A DNA stretch of 64,000 bases from Nissolia schottii. Lineage: Eukaryota; Streptophyta; Magnoliopsida; Fabales; Fabaceae. The notes beneath the pieces were generated by a model, which was not told where the DNA came from, did not search any database, and saw only the letters and a list, made by a program, of their open reading frames with translations. Shown in pieces: positions 44,369 to 57,286 of this stretch. Within the stretch, counting starts at the first letter, position 1. Each line of letters opens with the position of its first letter. A program made the position numbers and the translations under genes. The stretch is from contig QANU01027477.1 in NCBI GenBank assembly GCA_003254905.1, forward strand, positions 22,104-86,103. Direction: 5' to 3'.

Positions 44369-47300
44369 CTAAATGTCATCTTCACATGAAGTCCTTCTAG
44401 CCTTGTTGTCCCTATCCCAATATGCAGGCCTGAATTTGTCAAGAGATAGCTTCCCACTGAATGATTCGAGTGACTCTTCTAGCAAGGGACCACTGTAATG
44501 ATGTTGCCTCTGCAGCGGCTCGGACCAGAGTCGACCACTCCGGTTTCCCGCATCGTAACCTGGAGTTGAAATGTAGCCCGTGTCCATGACCATGTCACCG
44601 TCCAGTATTCGGAGAACCTTGAGTAAACAAGCAGAAAGTATGCAAAAACTGCATAAGCCTCTGATCCATTTGGGGAAAAAGATCTAATTCTTTTAAAACA
44701 GTTAACTTTTTCCTATTGATTCTAGGATTAAAACTGTTTAATCAAGTTCCTAGAAATATGTGATTGTGAATTCTTCAAAGCCAAGTTTTGCCAAGAACAA
44801 AATATCGACTTCTTTTACCTGTGACATTCTCGGTCTAGAATGAGGATCTCGCCGTATGCATAATGATGCAGCGTGCAACATGCAATAGACTTCATTTTCT
44901 GTGTAGTGGTTCCCCAGCCTTGGATCAATCAGTTCCTCAACGGCATATTCTTCTAACAGTGGCCGTGCCTGTTTAATATCCAAATGTTAACACAATTAGA
45001 CAAAGGGAATCATGAAGAATAAAAAAAATTCTAAGTCTTCTATTTGTTCATTGGAGAGTCATGTTTCTCAGAGAAATTTTTGTGTGGTCCTGTAGCGCCA
45101 TGTTGGATATGCGCATTTAAGTCATAAGTGATGGGTCCTCTCAACGTTATAGCTTAAATGTCATTCATTGTGTAGCCAGGAGCATATCTAGCATGGCATT
45201 CCAGGACCACGCAAGAATTTCTATTTCTCATGAATGTTCCTTTTAACTCTTAAAATGATGCCAATGTTGGGTAAGATAGATCACAACAAACTAGATATTA
45301 GAGAACTTACCCATTCAGTAAGACACTGTTGTCCCTTTGGCCTAGTGAGATCCACGGCTTTTCTCCCTGTAACAAGCTCCACTAGTACCACCCCAAATGA
45401 ATAAACATCAGCTTTTTCAGTTATTTGGCCGCTTTGAGCATATTCAGGAGCCAAATACCTACACAGCAACAGCATAGCTTAGTTGTAAGTTCATAGGATC
45501 AACCATGAAAATCATTAAGTATGAATACAACACATACCCAAATGTTCCAATTACTCTAGTCTCCACACCTGTGTCTCCATCAGGCTGCCACCTCGCCAGT
45601 CCAAAATCACCAACCTTGCATAATTCAGCACAATACAATACTGTTAAAAAATGTGGCACATATTTGATCCACCTCAAAAGTCAACACACACTTCAGAATT
45701 CAGAATGTAACCTATAGGAAACTTTGAAAATTCAATCACCTTTTTATCCTTTGGTAAGTAAACTTTAAAATGTTCAGAGTCCACAATTACTTTAATTCTC
45801 TAAAAGAAGAGGGAAAGACACAGTAGACAGATGAAAATGCAATATTGAAGTAATGGTTCCTTTCATTATGCAAACTACTAGACAGCATTGTGCAGAGGAG
45901 GCGAAGCACTACCCTACCAGTGGTTCAAAATCATGTGTTATGAGAATGTTGTTTGGCCTCATGTCACGGTGGATAATACAACCCACTCTGCACTCTTCAT
46001 GAAGATATCGTAACCCACGAGCAGCTCCGACAGCAATTTTTTGCCGCGCAGACCATTCTAATGGTTCCCGTTGCCGCCCTGAAATACGTCAGAGTATTAG
46101 ATTAATTTGCAATCAAGTCAATATTGGCATATAGCATCCTATATCATGTTTCAATCACTACATGTAAAATGAAAATATCTTGATATCAATATACTCTGCA
46201 ATAATGTAGCCTTTAAAGACCAAAAAAATAGTTCTACTGGACCCCATGGTTTTAGTTGCCGTATAGATTAATAAAGCAAACACTATCAATATACATATAT
46301 ATAACACTTAGTCTTGTCTAATAGCCTCCTTAGTTTTACAAAAATGCTTTTAGCATATCTAATCTTGATTTCTAATTGTTTAATTCAATTCAAAAGTATA
46401 TTTCTATCATGAAAGAATTTTATATGGGTGCAAGAGAAATCAATCACCATATAAATGTGAATCCAGTGATCCATTGCATATGTACTCATAAACTAGTAGC
46501 CTTCTCTTATCCTCTATACAGAACCCAATCAGCATAACAACATTCCGATGCTGCGCGCAGCTGAGGACTTCTACCTCTGAGCAAAACTCGAGATCTCCCT
46601 GAGAACTAGCCAATTTATGCTGCTTGACAGCAATGACTTGTCCATCTGGTAGAATCCCTCTGTGAACAGACCCAAATCCTCCTTCTGCCAAGAAGTTGGC
46701 CTCCGAAAACCCACCAGTAGCGAGTTCCAATTCAGCATAGCTGAACCACCTTGGAGGTTTTCCAAAAACAGGTGCCTTGTGTTGACATATTGAACACAAT
46801 GGAGGAGGACCTGGTGGAGCATTTCTGGATAATGCCATCGCTTCTCTCAGATTTCCACTGAAATCCGATTCATTTCTATAGGTTGATATTTCGATTCCGG
46901 ATCCTCTGTCATACCTTGAATACTTTTCTAGCAAAGCTCTGGTTGTAGATGCTTGAGTCCTATCATGAGATATCTCTGGTCTTTCTTCATTGCGCTGAGA
47001 AACCTGTTGATGTAAAAGTAATTCTGTGATCCAAGGCTGGAACCTCAAGCTTGCTGAAGATGTGGACAGACTTTCGCTTTCGGTGTCTGAATTATTATCA
47101 TCGAGTTCTTGATTTTCCATGATCGTCTCCTCTTTCTTTGGCTCGCCGTTCGTTTCTGAGATAAAGAATGGAGAGGTTCCTGGATCAGAGCTTGAAACCG
47201 ACGAAGTGCCGGCTTCGGTTGCAGTAAATGGAGTCCCTAGCTCCGGGCTGCTGGTTGGAGTGACAGATGGCCGCTTGATGGAATTTAAAGAATCAGTCTT

Positions 47301-48407
47301 CTTTTTAGGTAACTCGTCTTTCTCAGAAGGCGATGGACTTGCTTCTTCAACATCCTTCTTTTGTGGTCCAATCAAATTCAAGCGCAGCACTTTCGGTTGC
47401 GATCGCTTCATGACCACAATGTTACACTGCAGCTCTTCCATGCATCGCTTTTCCTCATGTTTGAGCTGTCTGGAAAGAAAAAATACACCAAAACAGAACA
47501 AACTGAATTATATTCCCAAATTAACAACTTAACGCAAAACAGTGAACAAGAAGTTTAAGTTTTACAGTTACAATAGCATGCCTTTTTAAGGGGGAAAAAA
47601 AGAAAGAATTACTTGTCTAATACGACCCAATTGGCCGACACTTTCTTGGCTTCTGCAGCCACTGCTCCACAAGGTGATCCAGAAACAATTTTGATCCTGA
47701 CATTTATCTGTTGAAAAAACGGTTGGCATAATGATACAACCTCAAGAACATGCAATCTGCATTAACTTTTCAGACAGGTAGGGAAACTAACCTTATTTGG
47801 ATCATATACGTCATGGAGCTGAAGGATCATCTGAGAGCAAGAGTCGGTGATATCACTCTTCTGATCCGAGATTGTTCCTGGAGGGTACTTTTTACTTATA
47901 CTGGCACAGTCACCAGCAAATCTTGGAAAACCCCATAGTCTTCTTCCTGCATATGTGTAAAAAAAACCCGTCAATTGTGCATATCAACATAGCGAAGGTT
48001 CAAATCACCATAAAACAAACACTAACATAAATCCAGAGAAAGCACACTGTCACCCTTCCACAACATGGTTTTAGATTGCAAACAAAAAACAACTCCTATG
48101 ATTAAAAAGGGAGTGGCAATAAGGAAATCACCCTTTGCCAATTCGCCACATAAAAACAAATTATCTTAGGTGAAATGAAGCACAAAAATTGAATGAAACG
48201 CAGGGCGAAAGAGGGCGACTCACCTGAGCTTTGTGCCGGCACAACCACAAGCAGTGTGATGCAGTCTCCAGGCTGGACAACATGAGTGAGGGACCAAAAA
48301 AGAGCAGTCTTTGGGATCTCCCTTGAAGCCTTAACGGCGACGATGACCTTCTCGACGCCATCAGAGCCTTTCTCTTGCTTTCCACCCTTCTGTTGCTCTC
48401 GACTCAT
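44369..48407 (-). CDS. Protein kinase with N-terminal USP-like domain (PERK/RLCK-related)
   Basis: Nine exons in transcript order: 48407-48224, 47946-47792, 47707-47613, 47469-46448, 46078-45918, 45614-45538, 45458-45311, 44968-44819 and 44617-44369. They sum to 747 codons in phase (746 residues). Residues about 19-150 look like an adenine-nucleotide alpha-hydrolase/USP-like domain ([22 protein letters not shown]). A Ser/Pro/Glu-rich linker and a [12 protein letters not shown] segment lead into the kinase: glycine loop GGFGSV (408-413), Lys427, Glu443, HRD (522-524), DFG (542-544), then APE-type activation segment. The catalytic loop reads HRDMRPNN, so the usual Lys after HRD is Arg526. Annotated relatives (Arabidopsis AT3G13690 type) are often labelled inactive kinases, though the ATP-binding residues here are intact. 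No membrane segment seen, so probably cytoplasmic. An in-frame TTG six bases upstream of ATG 48407 was ignored. Confidence 0.93.
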
Positions 48408-49795
48408 CGCCAACCAACAATAAGGAACAATTTAACTAACTTGGCTCTAAAGAATTTTTTAAACTCTCAAATCTCAGAAACCATCAAAGACAACAAAAAA
48501 ACTCCAATGTCATAATTAACATGCTTCCACATTCCACAAACCGTGGACAAGAAGAAGCCCTTTTAACCAAAATTCAAACCTTCGCTATCACGGACTCACA
48601 ACAAAAGCAAAACCCCTCTTCCAACGTTCCCAGAATCTTTGTTCCCTGTTTGTTTTCCACCTACAAGTAATGATTCTGCAATGAGTACAGTCCCAAATCC
48701 GTGAAGAATCAGATACCCCTTTTAGCCTCCCATCTCAAAAATGAACATGGATTTCAGGGTTTTGCAGAAATTCAAGAAGATTCAAAGCAAAGCACTGCTA
48801 CACATTACAACACGGCTTAGTGTGAAGATTTTTAAACACAACAAAAAGAAGGAGGACCCTGTCGCTAGCCGTTCATTTCTTTTTCTTTTTTTCTTTGTGC
48901 CTTCAAACACACCCCACCAAGTCAAAATAGTTGGAAAAAAGAAAGTAAGAAACACAGCTTCAAATAAAAGGGTAAAGGGGTTTTGTGTGTGATTTGGATC
49001 CAACTAAGTTTTGGCTCTTCTATCGAAAACACTTAGAAGGAGTTTTAAAAAAAAAAAAAAGAACTTCCACCGAAGATTCTTCTACAGAAATAGTATCATC
49101 ATGTCCTTTCCTTCTTTTTCTCAACAGAAACCAATCAAATCCTGCACCAAACTTTCAACCCTGCACAGTGCAAGAATCAACATAGATCAGGAAAACACAT
49201 AACCACTGCATATAGCTTGGTCTCTGAAGAAGAAGAAATGCACAAGAAAAATGTGTCACATTACATACCAAAGAAAAAGAGAAGAACATATATGATATGA
49301 TAAACTAATAATCACTTGCAACCGCTATTTGTTGGGGCTTGGAAGGTCAAAACGGCACATCATTGGAGACTATAAAACAAGGAAGAAAGAGGGAAAAAAT
49401 AGGGTAAGGCCAAAATAAGATCCAAAATCCAAACCTTCCTTTTTTATTATATTTATATTATTATATTGATTATCATTATCAATCAATCAATCCTTGTGGA
49501 GTGGACAAATGAACATCCAGCGAAAAGCAACAAAAGAGAATAACGCAACACACACATATTTTTTCTATTATTTTTTTCCTCTTTTTTTTCTCTTAAAATT
49601 ATTGTACTCATCAGAATCTTCAATTTTTTTTCTTTTTTAATTTCCAGCGAAAAGCAGCATGAGCCAACACCTCAACGAAAACTCAAAACGCCTCCTTCAA
49701 AGTTTAAAAAAACAAAAAAGAGGGAATGAATGTGGCGTACAAAGGGAAAAGAAGCAAAGAGAAAGACCCAAAAACTGAAACAAAGTTGGCGAGGT

Positions 49796-49835
<40 letters not shown>

Positions 49836-49960
49836 AACCCTGAAAGAGGAAAAAAGGAGTGTTTGTTGGAAATGAAGAAGTGAATAGAAATTTTGTTTTT
49901 CTGGGAAAGAAGGAAAAAGAGAGATAGATAGTAGAAGTAATGTAGTATCATCCATCAGCA
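48408..49960 (-). promoter_or_regulatory. 5' flank and probable leader of the kinase gene
   Basis: About 1.5 kb upstream of the kinase start, with no other gene seen. On the gene's strand it is CT-rich near the far end. This kinase family often has a long 5' UTR with an intron, so part may be transcribed, but splice sites could not be fixed. Confidence 0.4.
49797..49833. repeat. (AG)n microsatellite, (CT)n on the kinase strand
   Basis: About 18 AG units. CT runs of this kind are common in plant core promoters and leaders. Confidence 0.9.
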
Positions 49961-51454
49961 CTCAGCAGCACCAGGTTTGCTTTGTTGTGAGTGACCAATG
50001 GAGACAGAAAAACATTAAAAAATAGAAAAATAAGGGGAAATAAAAAAAGGGGGGGATTTAATTTAATTTTTATGTATTATAATTTGATTTGATTTTAAGC
50101 CTAAAAGTATGTTTTAATTTTGAGGACAAATTTTCTTTTTTTAATTTGAATTAAAACTAAATATGTCTTTAATGAAAATAGAAAACAGAAAATAAAAAAC
50201 AAAATTTTTCTTGTCCTGGTCTGTTAGTTTTATTTTTTATAACAGTTGTTTTATTAACGCTGCTCTTTAAAACATAAGTTTAAGAAGTAAAATAACTATT
50301 GACATTCATCATTCATCACCGTAAGACAAAAGTATTAAATGTTAGTAGGAATATCATTGGCTTTTAACCTTTTTTTTATTATTTTTTAGAATTTAGAAGT
50401 CATATTTTTTATTTTTGTCATATTTAGTTAAACAATTTATTATTTTTTAAAAGACTAATTTTAACATTTTTTGAGAAGTTAAAATATTTAACTTCTCAAA
50501 AAGTAAATTTCAAAACACTTAAAATAATAACAAAAATTTATTGTGTATTTAAATACAAAATCAATTATTGATTATTTATAATTATCGATTTTAATTTTTA
50601 TTGATTCTAAAAAAATCATTATTTTTTCATCACAATTTGTTAAAAAAATAAATTAAAAATTATTGACAAGATTTTAACACTAATTAATTTTATTTCTAAT
50701 ATTGATTTATTTAGAAATCTACAAAATCAACTATTGATTATTTATAATTATTGATTTTGATTTATAATGATCAATATTTTGATTTATTACTATATTTTAC
50801 TCATTTGTTTTTTTCTAACTCAAACAAAAAAAAATCTAAATCTTGGTACACATTACAAATGAGCATGCACCTCTATTTATAGATCTAATTTTAAACATAG
50901 TACACAAAAGTCTATTTAAATAGACTTTAAAATAAGTCAATTTAAATTGACTTCTAGTTTAAAAAAATATTATAAGTTGATTTATATCGACTTCCAATTA
51001 AAAAAAATCGAGTAACAAGGGAGCCAACTTAAATTGACTCCCTTTATAATGAAAACATTTGGGAACAACTTTGTAATTGGCTCATGTAAGGAATGTGTTA
51101 TTTTGTATGTTTTATTTTGGAAATTTTTCCTAGTAAGAATGTATATGAATTTGAGTGAGACGCAGGAGCTGCAACCTTATACAGCAAAGGTGTATTTGTG
51201 TGTGAGAGGGAGGAAAGTTAATGTCACACTAAAGTTGGTATACAAATAATACTAATATAGTGATATTTGAACAAAGAGAGCTAAAGAGCTAAATAACCCT
51301 TTGGGGCATGTGATTCGGAAAATCTTTTTTATTTCGAGGAATATTATTCCTAATATGTTTTGAAAGCATTTGGTTTCAAATTGAACTTTTAGCAACATTT
51401 TCGGGATTACAATATATTTTTATAAAAATACCCATGACAAAACGATGTAAGTAG
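49961..51454. other. AT-rich intergenic region
   Basis: Contains a hairpin with 16-base perfect arms at 50468-50502 (TTTTTGAGAAGTTAAA / TTTAACTTCTCAAAAA). A direct repeat of about 38 bases near 50558 and 50719 contains ATTGATTATTTATAATTAT. Clustered GTCAATTTAAATTGAC-like inverted motifs lie at 50890-51045. No gene seen. Confidence 0.5.
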
Positions 51455-51935
51455 GCAGTGGTTCGTTGCTACTAAGCATTGCTCTAGTGCCGTCAAGCGG
51501 TGGTCCGACACCGTCTGACCATGATCCGATGTCATCTAACGATGGTCCGTCGTCGATTGAGCAGTGGTTTGTCGCCAGTCAGGTAGTGGCCCGTCACCGG
51601 TCGAGTGGTGGTCCTTCACCAGTCGAGCACGTCGTCGGTCGGACGGTGGTGGTCTGCCCTTGTCGATAGTGATCCGTCATCGGTCGAGCGATGGTCCATC
51701 GTCAGTCGAGCGGTGGTCCATCGTCAGTCGAGCGATGGTCTGTCGTCAATTAAGGGGTAGTCCATGGCCAGTCTTGTGGTGGTCCATTGTCAATCAGGCG
51801 ATGGTCTGTTGTCTGCTGGTAGTAGTTCATCGTCAACCAATAGTGGTCTATCGTCAGCCAGCAGTGGTCGGTCACTAGCTGGCGGTGGTCGGTCGTTAGT
51901 CGGTGATGGTCAATCACTAGCCAGCGGTGGTTGAC
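51455..51935. repeat. Minisatellite, about 24-base period
   Basis: About 20 degenerate units built on GTGGTCCATCGTCAGTCGAG with changing spacing. It is strongly GC-richer than its AT-rich flanks and free of stops in places, which creates spurious frames on both strands. It seems to sit inside a larger inverted structure, with ACATTTTCGGGATT at 51400 and its mirror AATCCCGAAAATGT at 52147. Confidence 0.75.
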
Positions 51936-52893
51936 CTGTAAGTGGTGTTGACCTAGGGTACGAGGTTTTGGGGACAATTTAATCTTTTCATGTGTCAAAA
52001 TATTCCAATTCCATGGGAATCCAACAATCCCATGGGGAGATATGAATGAAAATGAGACAATTTTCATTCCTGAGAATACAAGTTACCTAAAAACGTTTTT
52101 TAAAACCTTGAACCAAACATGAGAATGTTGCATTTCGATGACCACAATCCCGAAAATGTGAGAAGATTCCACGAACTACACGCCCCCTTTATATAAAGAA
52201 AACTCTTGCTTTTTATTTTGTTTAACATGGAAAACTCCATCCAATTTACTTAGAATTTAGTTTTTTTCTTATTGAAAACATAACTAATGTAGTTAAGGAT
52301 TGAAGATAAATTTATCTCAATTTCTTATAATTATTGTGATATAGTTTTTTGATTTTGATTAAATCACCCGCATCCGAACTTTATTATCATGAACCTTTTC
52401 TGTTAGAGTCTCACATTGTTTAGAAATAAAGTCTAAATAGCCTTTATAATATTAGGACAACTGTCACCTCTTGTGTTAGCTTTAAGAGCTGAGTTAAGTC
52501 ACTGATTTCTTAAGATGATATCAGAGTTTATCTTAAGATTGTCAATGAACTCACTTGCAAATGTTCAGTCCTGAACATTTTAAGCTCTAAATGTCCAGTC
52601 CTATTCACGAGGGGGTGTTAGAGTCTCATACTACTTAGAAACAGAGCCAAAATAATTAGTTTTTGGGATTGAGTTAAGCCACTGATTCTTTAAAACTCTT
52701 TCCAAGATAAGTGGAGTTCTTCTAACCATAGTTATTCAAGGTATCACTGTGATATACGTGAGGAGATATAACTTTTTTTTTAATTATCCATTCATAAAAT
52801 GGTCCTTATTAAATCAGCCATAAACATTAATGAGATTTGATAGATCTATCATCAATCCAAAGTGAACTGTGCGATGTCCACTATATCACAAAT
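51936..52893. other. Spacer, no gene seen
   Basis: Two copies of a phrase like TTAGAGTCTCACATTGTTTAGAAA (52403, 52617) and a repeated CTTTAAGAGCTGAGTTAAG-type segment suggest a decayed LTR or similar repeat. No coding sequence recognised. Confidence 0.35.
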
Positions 52894-53064
52894 GAGAATG
52901 GATTCTTTTATGTCATTTTTACACATGAGAAGATCATGTTTTATCTTTTACCATTAAGTTTTCAATTAAATATGTCATGCATGAGTCTGACATTCTTAAA
53001 TTGATAGTGAAAGATGAAACATGATTTTATCATTATAAAAAATGACATGAAAGAATTCATTCCC
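52894..53064. mobile_element. Foldback MITE-like element
   Basis: The left arm GAGAATGGATTCTTTTATGT and the complement of the right arm, GGGAATGAATTCTTTCATGT, are inverted copies. Both continue CATTTTT and AATCATGTTT/GATCATGTTT, and meet at an AATT-containing centre near 52965. About 171 bases. Confidence 0.65.
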
Positions 53065-55146
53065 AACCATAAGTAGAAGATAATGTAAATAGTATATACT
53101 CTATTTCAAGATTATTATTTCCAAGATAATAACACTAATTAGAATAAGGAGATTATTTACTGGTCTTAATTTTTTAAAATATGAAATTACCCTTTGACTA
53201 ATTTAATAGGAAAAGATTGTGATTGATCAATTAATGAGTGAGAATGGAAAGGAAAAAAAAACTATAACTCATGAAGATAAGGGGGAAATTCATATAAAAT
53301 AACTAACATCATATTTTAAAACAACAATTATTTTGTCACAGAAAAAATGTCTTGTTACAATATTTAATGATTCTAAAACTGAATATTATTTATTTATGTT
53401 TAAAAAAAAAATCTTTCATTGCCTTTCTTCTTCTAAAATTCTCTATTTTCAAATATTATAAAATTACATATTTAATTGTTGATGCAAACTCCTAATGGAA
53501 GAGTGTTTGGGTTTAGGATACTGGATATATGCCCTTCTTTTACCATTTAATTTCGGATAAGCCCTTCAGTTTTCTTTGGTAGAATAAACGGTGTCGTTTT
53601 GAGATGTGAATAATGTCACATTGTCATATTAACATTTTTAAATGTTGCTGCATGGGCGGGATCTTAAAAGAAAAGGAAATAAAAATGGTATCAAAATCTC
53701 TGCAATGCGCAGTGATGTTGCTATAACTTGTATGCAATTAATAAATGACAGTGTCTTCTTATGGTTTTGGGCTATTAATTATGACAAACTCTTCTGACTT
53801 TAGGTCACTGACAAATGAAGCAATGGTTATTTGGAGTAACGGGGAAGATAACAGTGTTGTGTGGTATGGGGGACCTACGTGATCTTGCTTCATTTGTTTT
53901 ATATGTTGTCATTTTTTAATGATATCACCTTAAATAAATTTCAAATTAAAGGGTTTTTTGTTGTGTGGCGATTCAAATGTGTGCTAAAGTTTGCTTGCTC
54001 GCTTTCTAAAGTTGTTGTATGCCAACTGAGACCAAAATAGTTTGGGAGGGAAATCTAGGTGATAACAAATCAAATCAACATGATTCTTTTTAGGTTTCAT
54101 TTTCGAGGGATTGGTCTCATCATTGTCTTAATCTAAATTAAAAAGCCATCCATCATTTAAACATCCAAACATTGTTAATTCATGATTTTGCTTATGATTG
54201 GTTAATTTCAATCCTAAGTAAATTTTATGATTGGTACCTAATTAGTTCTTTATAATTGGCATATCCATGGAACGGATAAAAAATGGTTCAATTTGTTTAT
54301 ATAAAAAGGTGGATTTAGTAATCCTTGTTTATCTCTCTTTTTTTTATCTTTGATTTTTTGAGTGTTTTATGGAAACTACCAATCATCTCTTTTTTTTTAG
54401 CAGTCCCACTGTTTTTCTCTTTCCATTATTTAGAAAAAAAATTTATTCAATAAACTACTCAAGTCTATTAGATATTAAAGACATTTATCTTATGTTTTTG
54501 TTAATTTTTTTTGGCGTTTTTGTTTTCTCTAGGTGGGTGTTTTTGTTCTTGATTGTGGATATTTTTTGTTCCATTAGTGTTATTTCTTTTATAGTGTTTT
54601 ACATTGAGAAAGATATTCAAATGTATCGTAAAATGAGGTATAATACATTTTTCAAGCTGCAATACTTTAGCTAGTCTCTAATGTTAAAGATGTTTAGTCA
54701 TTGATAATCTTTAAATAATGAGTAGAATTATAGATTTTCGATTAGTACATAATGAATAACATATTTATATCTTATTAACTCTAACTATTATGTATCTTCT
54801 TTAATTTATAAGTATAGTTAGACTTCTCTATTAATGAAATTCATTTCTTTCTCATAAAAAATATAAAAAATGATTTTTTTATTGATAAAAAATGTGGTCT
54901 TATGTTAAATTTATTATGTTGAGAGTAAGGTTCATTCACGTCTTTGGGGCAGGCTTTATGAGCGTTTTAAGAGACATTTAGAGATAGAGTAACATTACAT
55001 TTATCTAACAATCCTCATGATTATCAAATTATTAAATAGACTAAAAATAAATACAATTAGTGTCTTAAAAACTTAAAATGTTTAGAATAATTTGTTAGGA
55101 GGGTGTAACATTTATTTATCATAACTTATCAGAATTCCAAATGCTA
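53065..55146. other. Intergenic region, no gene seen
   Basis: AT-rich. A frame at 54369-54674 encodes a hydrophobic Phe-rich chain, but this is what T-rich DNA gives by chance. No supported gene. Confidence 0.4.
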
Positions 55147-55455
55147 CATTTGGTTACTGAGACAGGACAAAAATACAAGGATATGGGGACAAAGACATAA
55201 AAAATCAAGGGATAGATCAGTCTTGTATTGTGTTTGGTAATGATGTACAAGACACTCTTTATTATATGTGCATCTTATTTGGTTTTATGGAGACAAGACA
55301 AAAAATACACCACAAATGACCTCAAATACCCTTTTCATCAAATTATTTAATTGAAAAAAAACATAATTCCCAATCTTCAGCTTCTTCCATCTTCCCAATA
55401 ATTACCAAATACCCTTTTCGTTAAAATTCCCAATCTCGCTTTTTTTTCCTCCTTC

Positions 55456-55503
55456 TTCCCCCTCTTCTTCTTCTTCTTCTTCTTCTTCTTCTTCTTCTTC
55501 TAT
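55456..55503. repeat. (CTT)n microsatellite
   Basis: About 14 CTT/TTC units. Confidence 0.9.
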
Positions 55504-55700
55504 AAAAGCAGCACTACAAAAGCAAAGCACAAGGTTGTCGTGAACCCCGCTGTCGATGGCGTTTCCGTGGATGGCGGGAGAGGGATGTGGTAGTAGAAAG
55601 GTATTTCATAGAAGATCTGAAGTCTAAAGAGGCTAGGGTTCATGCTTTGTGCTCCTGGTTCTTGCTTCTTCGTTCTTCCTTCTGTTATGCGTCATTGAAT

Positions 55701-56060
55701 ATCACTACTAGAAAATAGCATATTACAGTTGGCTAATTATCGTTGGAACACTATTTGACGGTATTACTGTTAGAAAAAAAAACAAATTCCGATGATAAAT
55801 GCAATCAAGGCGAGCCGGGTTAATTTTGGTCACGATTATCGTCAAAAACAAGAAACCGACACTAACTTTGATAGTACTAATTGGTGCCATTTGACGCAAA
55901 GTTAGACGAAAGGTTTACCGTCAGAAATATCCGACGGTAATAGGGTCCGAATCTTAAGAGGTACCTTTCCCTATCCGTTGCAACATTGAACTAGTTACCG
56001 TCAGAAAAAATCAATGGTAACATGCTCGAACTTCTCCACACGTTTCCCCGTGCGCATGTT
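55701..56060 (+). mobile_element. CACTA-type transposon end
   Basis: Starts CACTACTAGAAAATAGC, the typical end of plant En/Spm (CACTA) elements. It is followed by sub-terminal short repeats in both directions (TTACCGTCAGAAA, GACGGTAA, ACCGTCAG). The opposite end (CTAGTAGTG) was not found, so it is a partial copy apparently nested in the Harbinger element. Confidence 0.55.
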
Positions 56061-56464
56061 TTTCCGTGGTCGGTGTAATCATCCGAATAAAATTTTGCAA
56101 CAGACAACAAGCAATTATAATCTGGATTTATTTTTTAATAGGGTAAAAGGAAGGACTCCTCAAAATAGTCCATCTCTTCTTAAGTAAGACATAACAATAT
56201 TCAATTATGTTCCTGGAGGAGGAATGCTTCTTGTTAAAATGCTATTGGTAGTTTCGAGGTGCACGTGAACTTTACGCCCATTCTTGGACATGATAATGAG
56301 TACCTCTATGCAGAGCTAAAAATCCTATCCCGTTTGTTTAACCAACATTAACTAAATAGTAGCTACCTATAAACCAAACAGAGTATACGATTATTTATAT
56401 AATCATCAACTAAATGCATGAAAACTAATTCATTTAGTTGTTCAACATTACCAAGTGGAATTTT

Positions 56465-57286
56465 GAGGCTACTACGTCGTGACATAGAATCATGGAGTAT
56501 TCGTGAATCGGATCCAATCCTTCCCAACCACTAAGTACATAAACAAAGTTCATGTCTCGGTTGACCACTCCCAAGACATTGGTGCAAACTCTTCCTTTCC
56601 TTGTTTGGCATCTTGGTTTATCAACTTCAATGACGCTTACGTCTATGTATGTGCCATCTAATGCTCCTAGACAACCCTATTTATCAATAAATTCAACCAT
56701 TTCATTAGACAAAACTATATATATTAAAACATATTAACTTTCATCTATAACCATACTTTGGCTTTACCTTAAACCATTTCCATTTCGAGTCTGTGCAATC
56801 TTCTAGAACAGGATCAGCCTTGGCAAACAAAAGGCTTTGGACACATATAATTGTGCACAATACCTTGTTAAAATATCTACTACTAGTCTCATCTGACCAA
56901 TAAAATCTAACATGTAAGCTACGATTCATTTTATGATGAGCCAAAATGATTAAGAAACTAGCCACTTGCTAAGATATGCTTACATGACCATCATCATCTA
57001 GCCCACCATGAACTTGAAGCAACTCACACAAACATGCGAAAGCCTCTTAGTCCATCCTTAACTCCCAAATGCAATTCCTATCACTCACCCTAATAATGCG
57101 ATCGAATGCAATTCGTTTTATTAGACTATAATTGATTCTTCGATTCAAAGTCAATGAATCACCCCTAATTCTATTCCTAATGTACACAAACAAAGTAACT
57201 ATCACTAGTTGTATTAGCATATCAAATTGACTTCTCATCATATGATAGCAAGCAACACATTGTTTAATTCGTTCAGAACGATCCAT
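56465..57286 (-). pseudogene. PIF/Harbinger (HARBI1-like) transposase
   Basis: From the ATG at 57286: MDRSERIKQCVACYHMM, then DRIIRVSDRNCIWELRMD and a stop, then EAFACLCELLQVHGGL, a second stop, then QVASFLIILAHHKMNRS, SSRYFNKVL and DCTDSKWKWFK. A GT donor follows (near 56765). After an AG acceptor (near 56684) it continues GCLGALDGTYIDVSV and TNVLGVVNRDMNFVYVLSGW. This order of helix-turn-helix-like part and DDE region (ALDGTYI with the first catalytic Asp) is that of plant Harbinger transposases. Two in-frame stops and a degraded C-terminus (no SDSRV-type Asp motif after GWEG) make it inactive. Confidence 0.8.

Noticed and set aside
51466..52067. Frames of 67-105 residues on both strands
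   Set aside because: They are readings through the 24-base minisatellite, repetitive and without family similarity.
54369..54674. 101-residue hydrophobic frame as a membrane protein
   Set aside because: T-rich DNA yields Phe/Leu/Ile-rich frames by chance; there is no family pattern or splice support.
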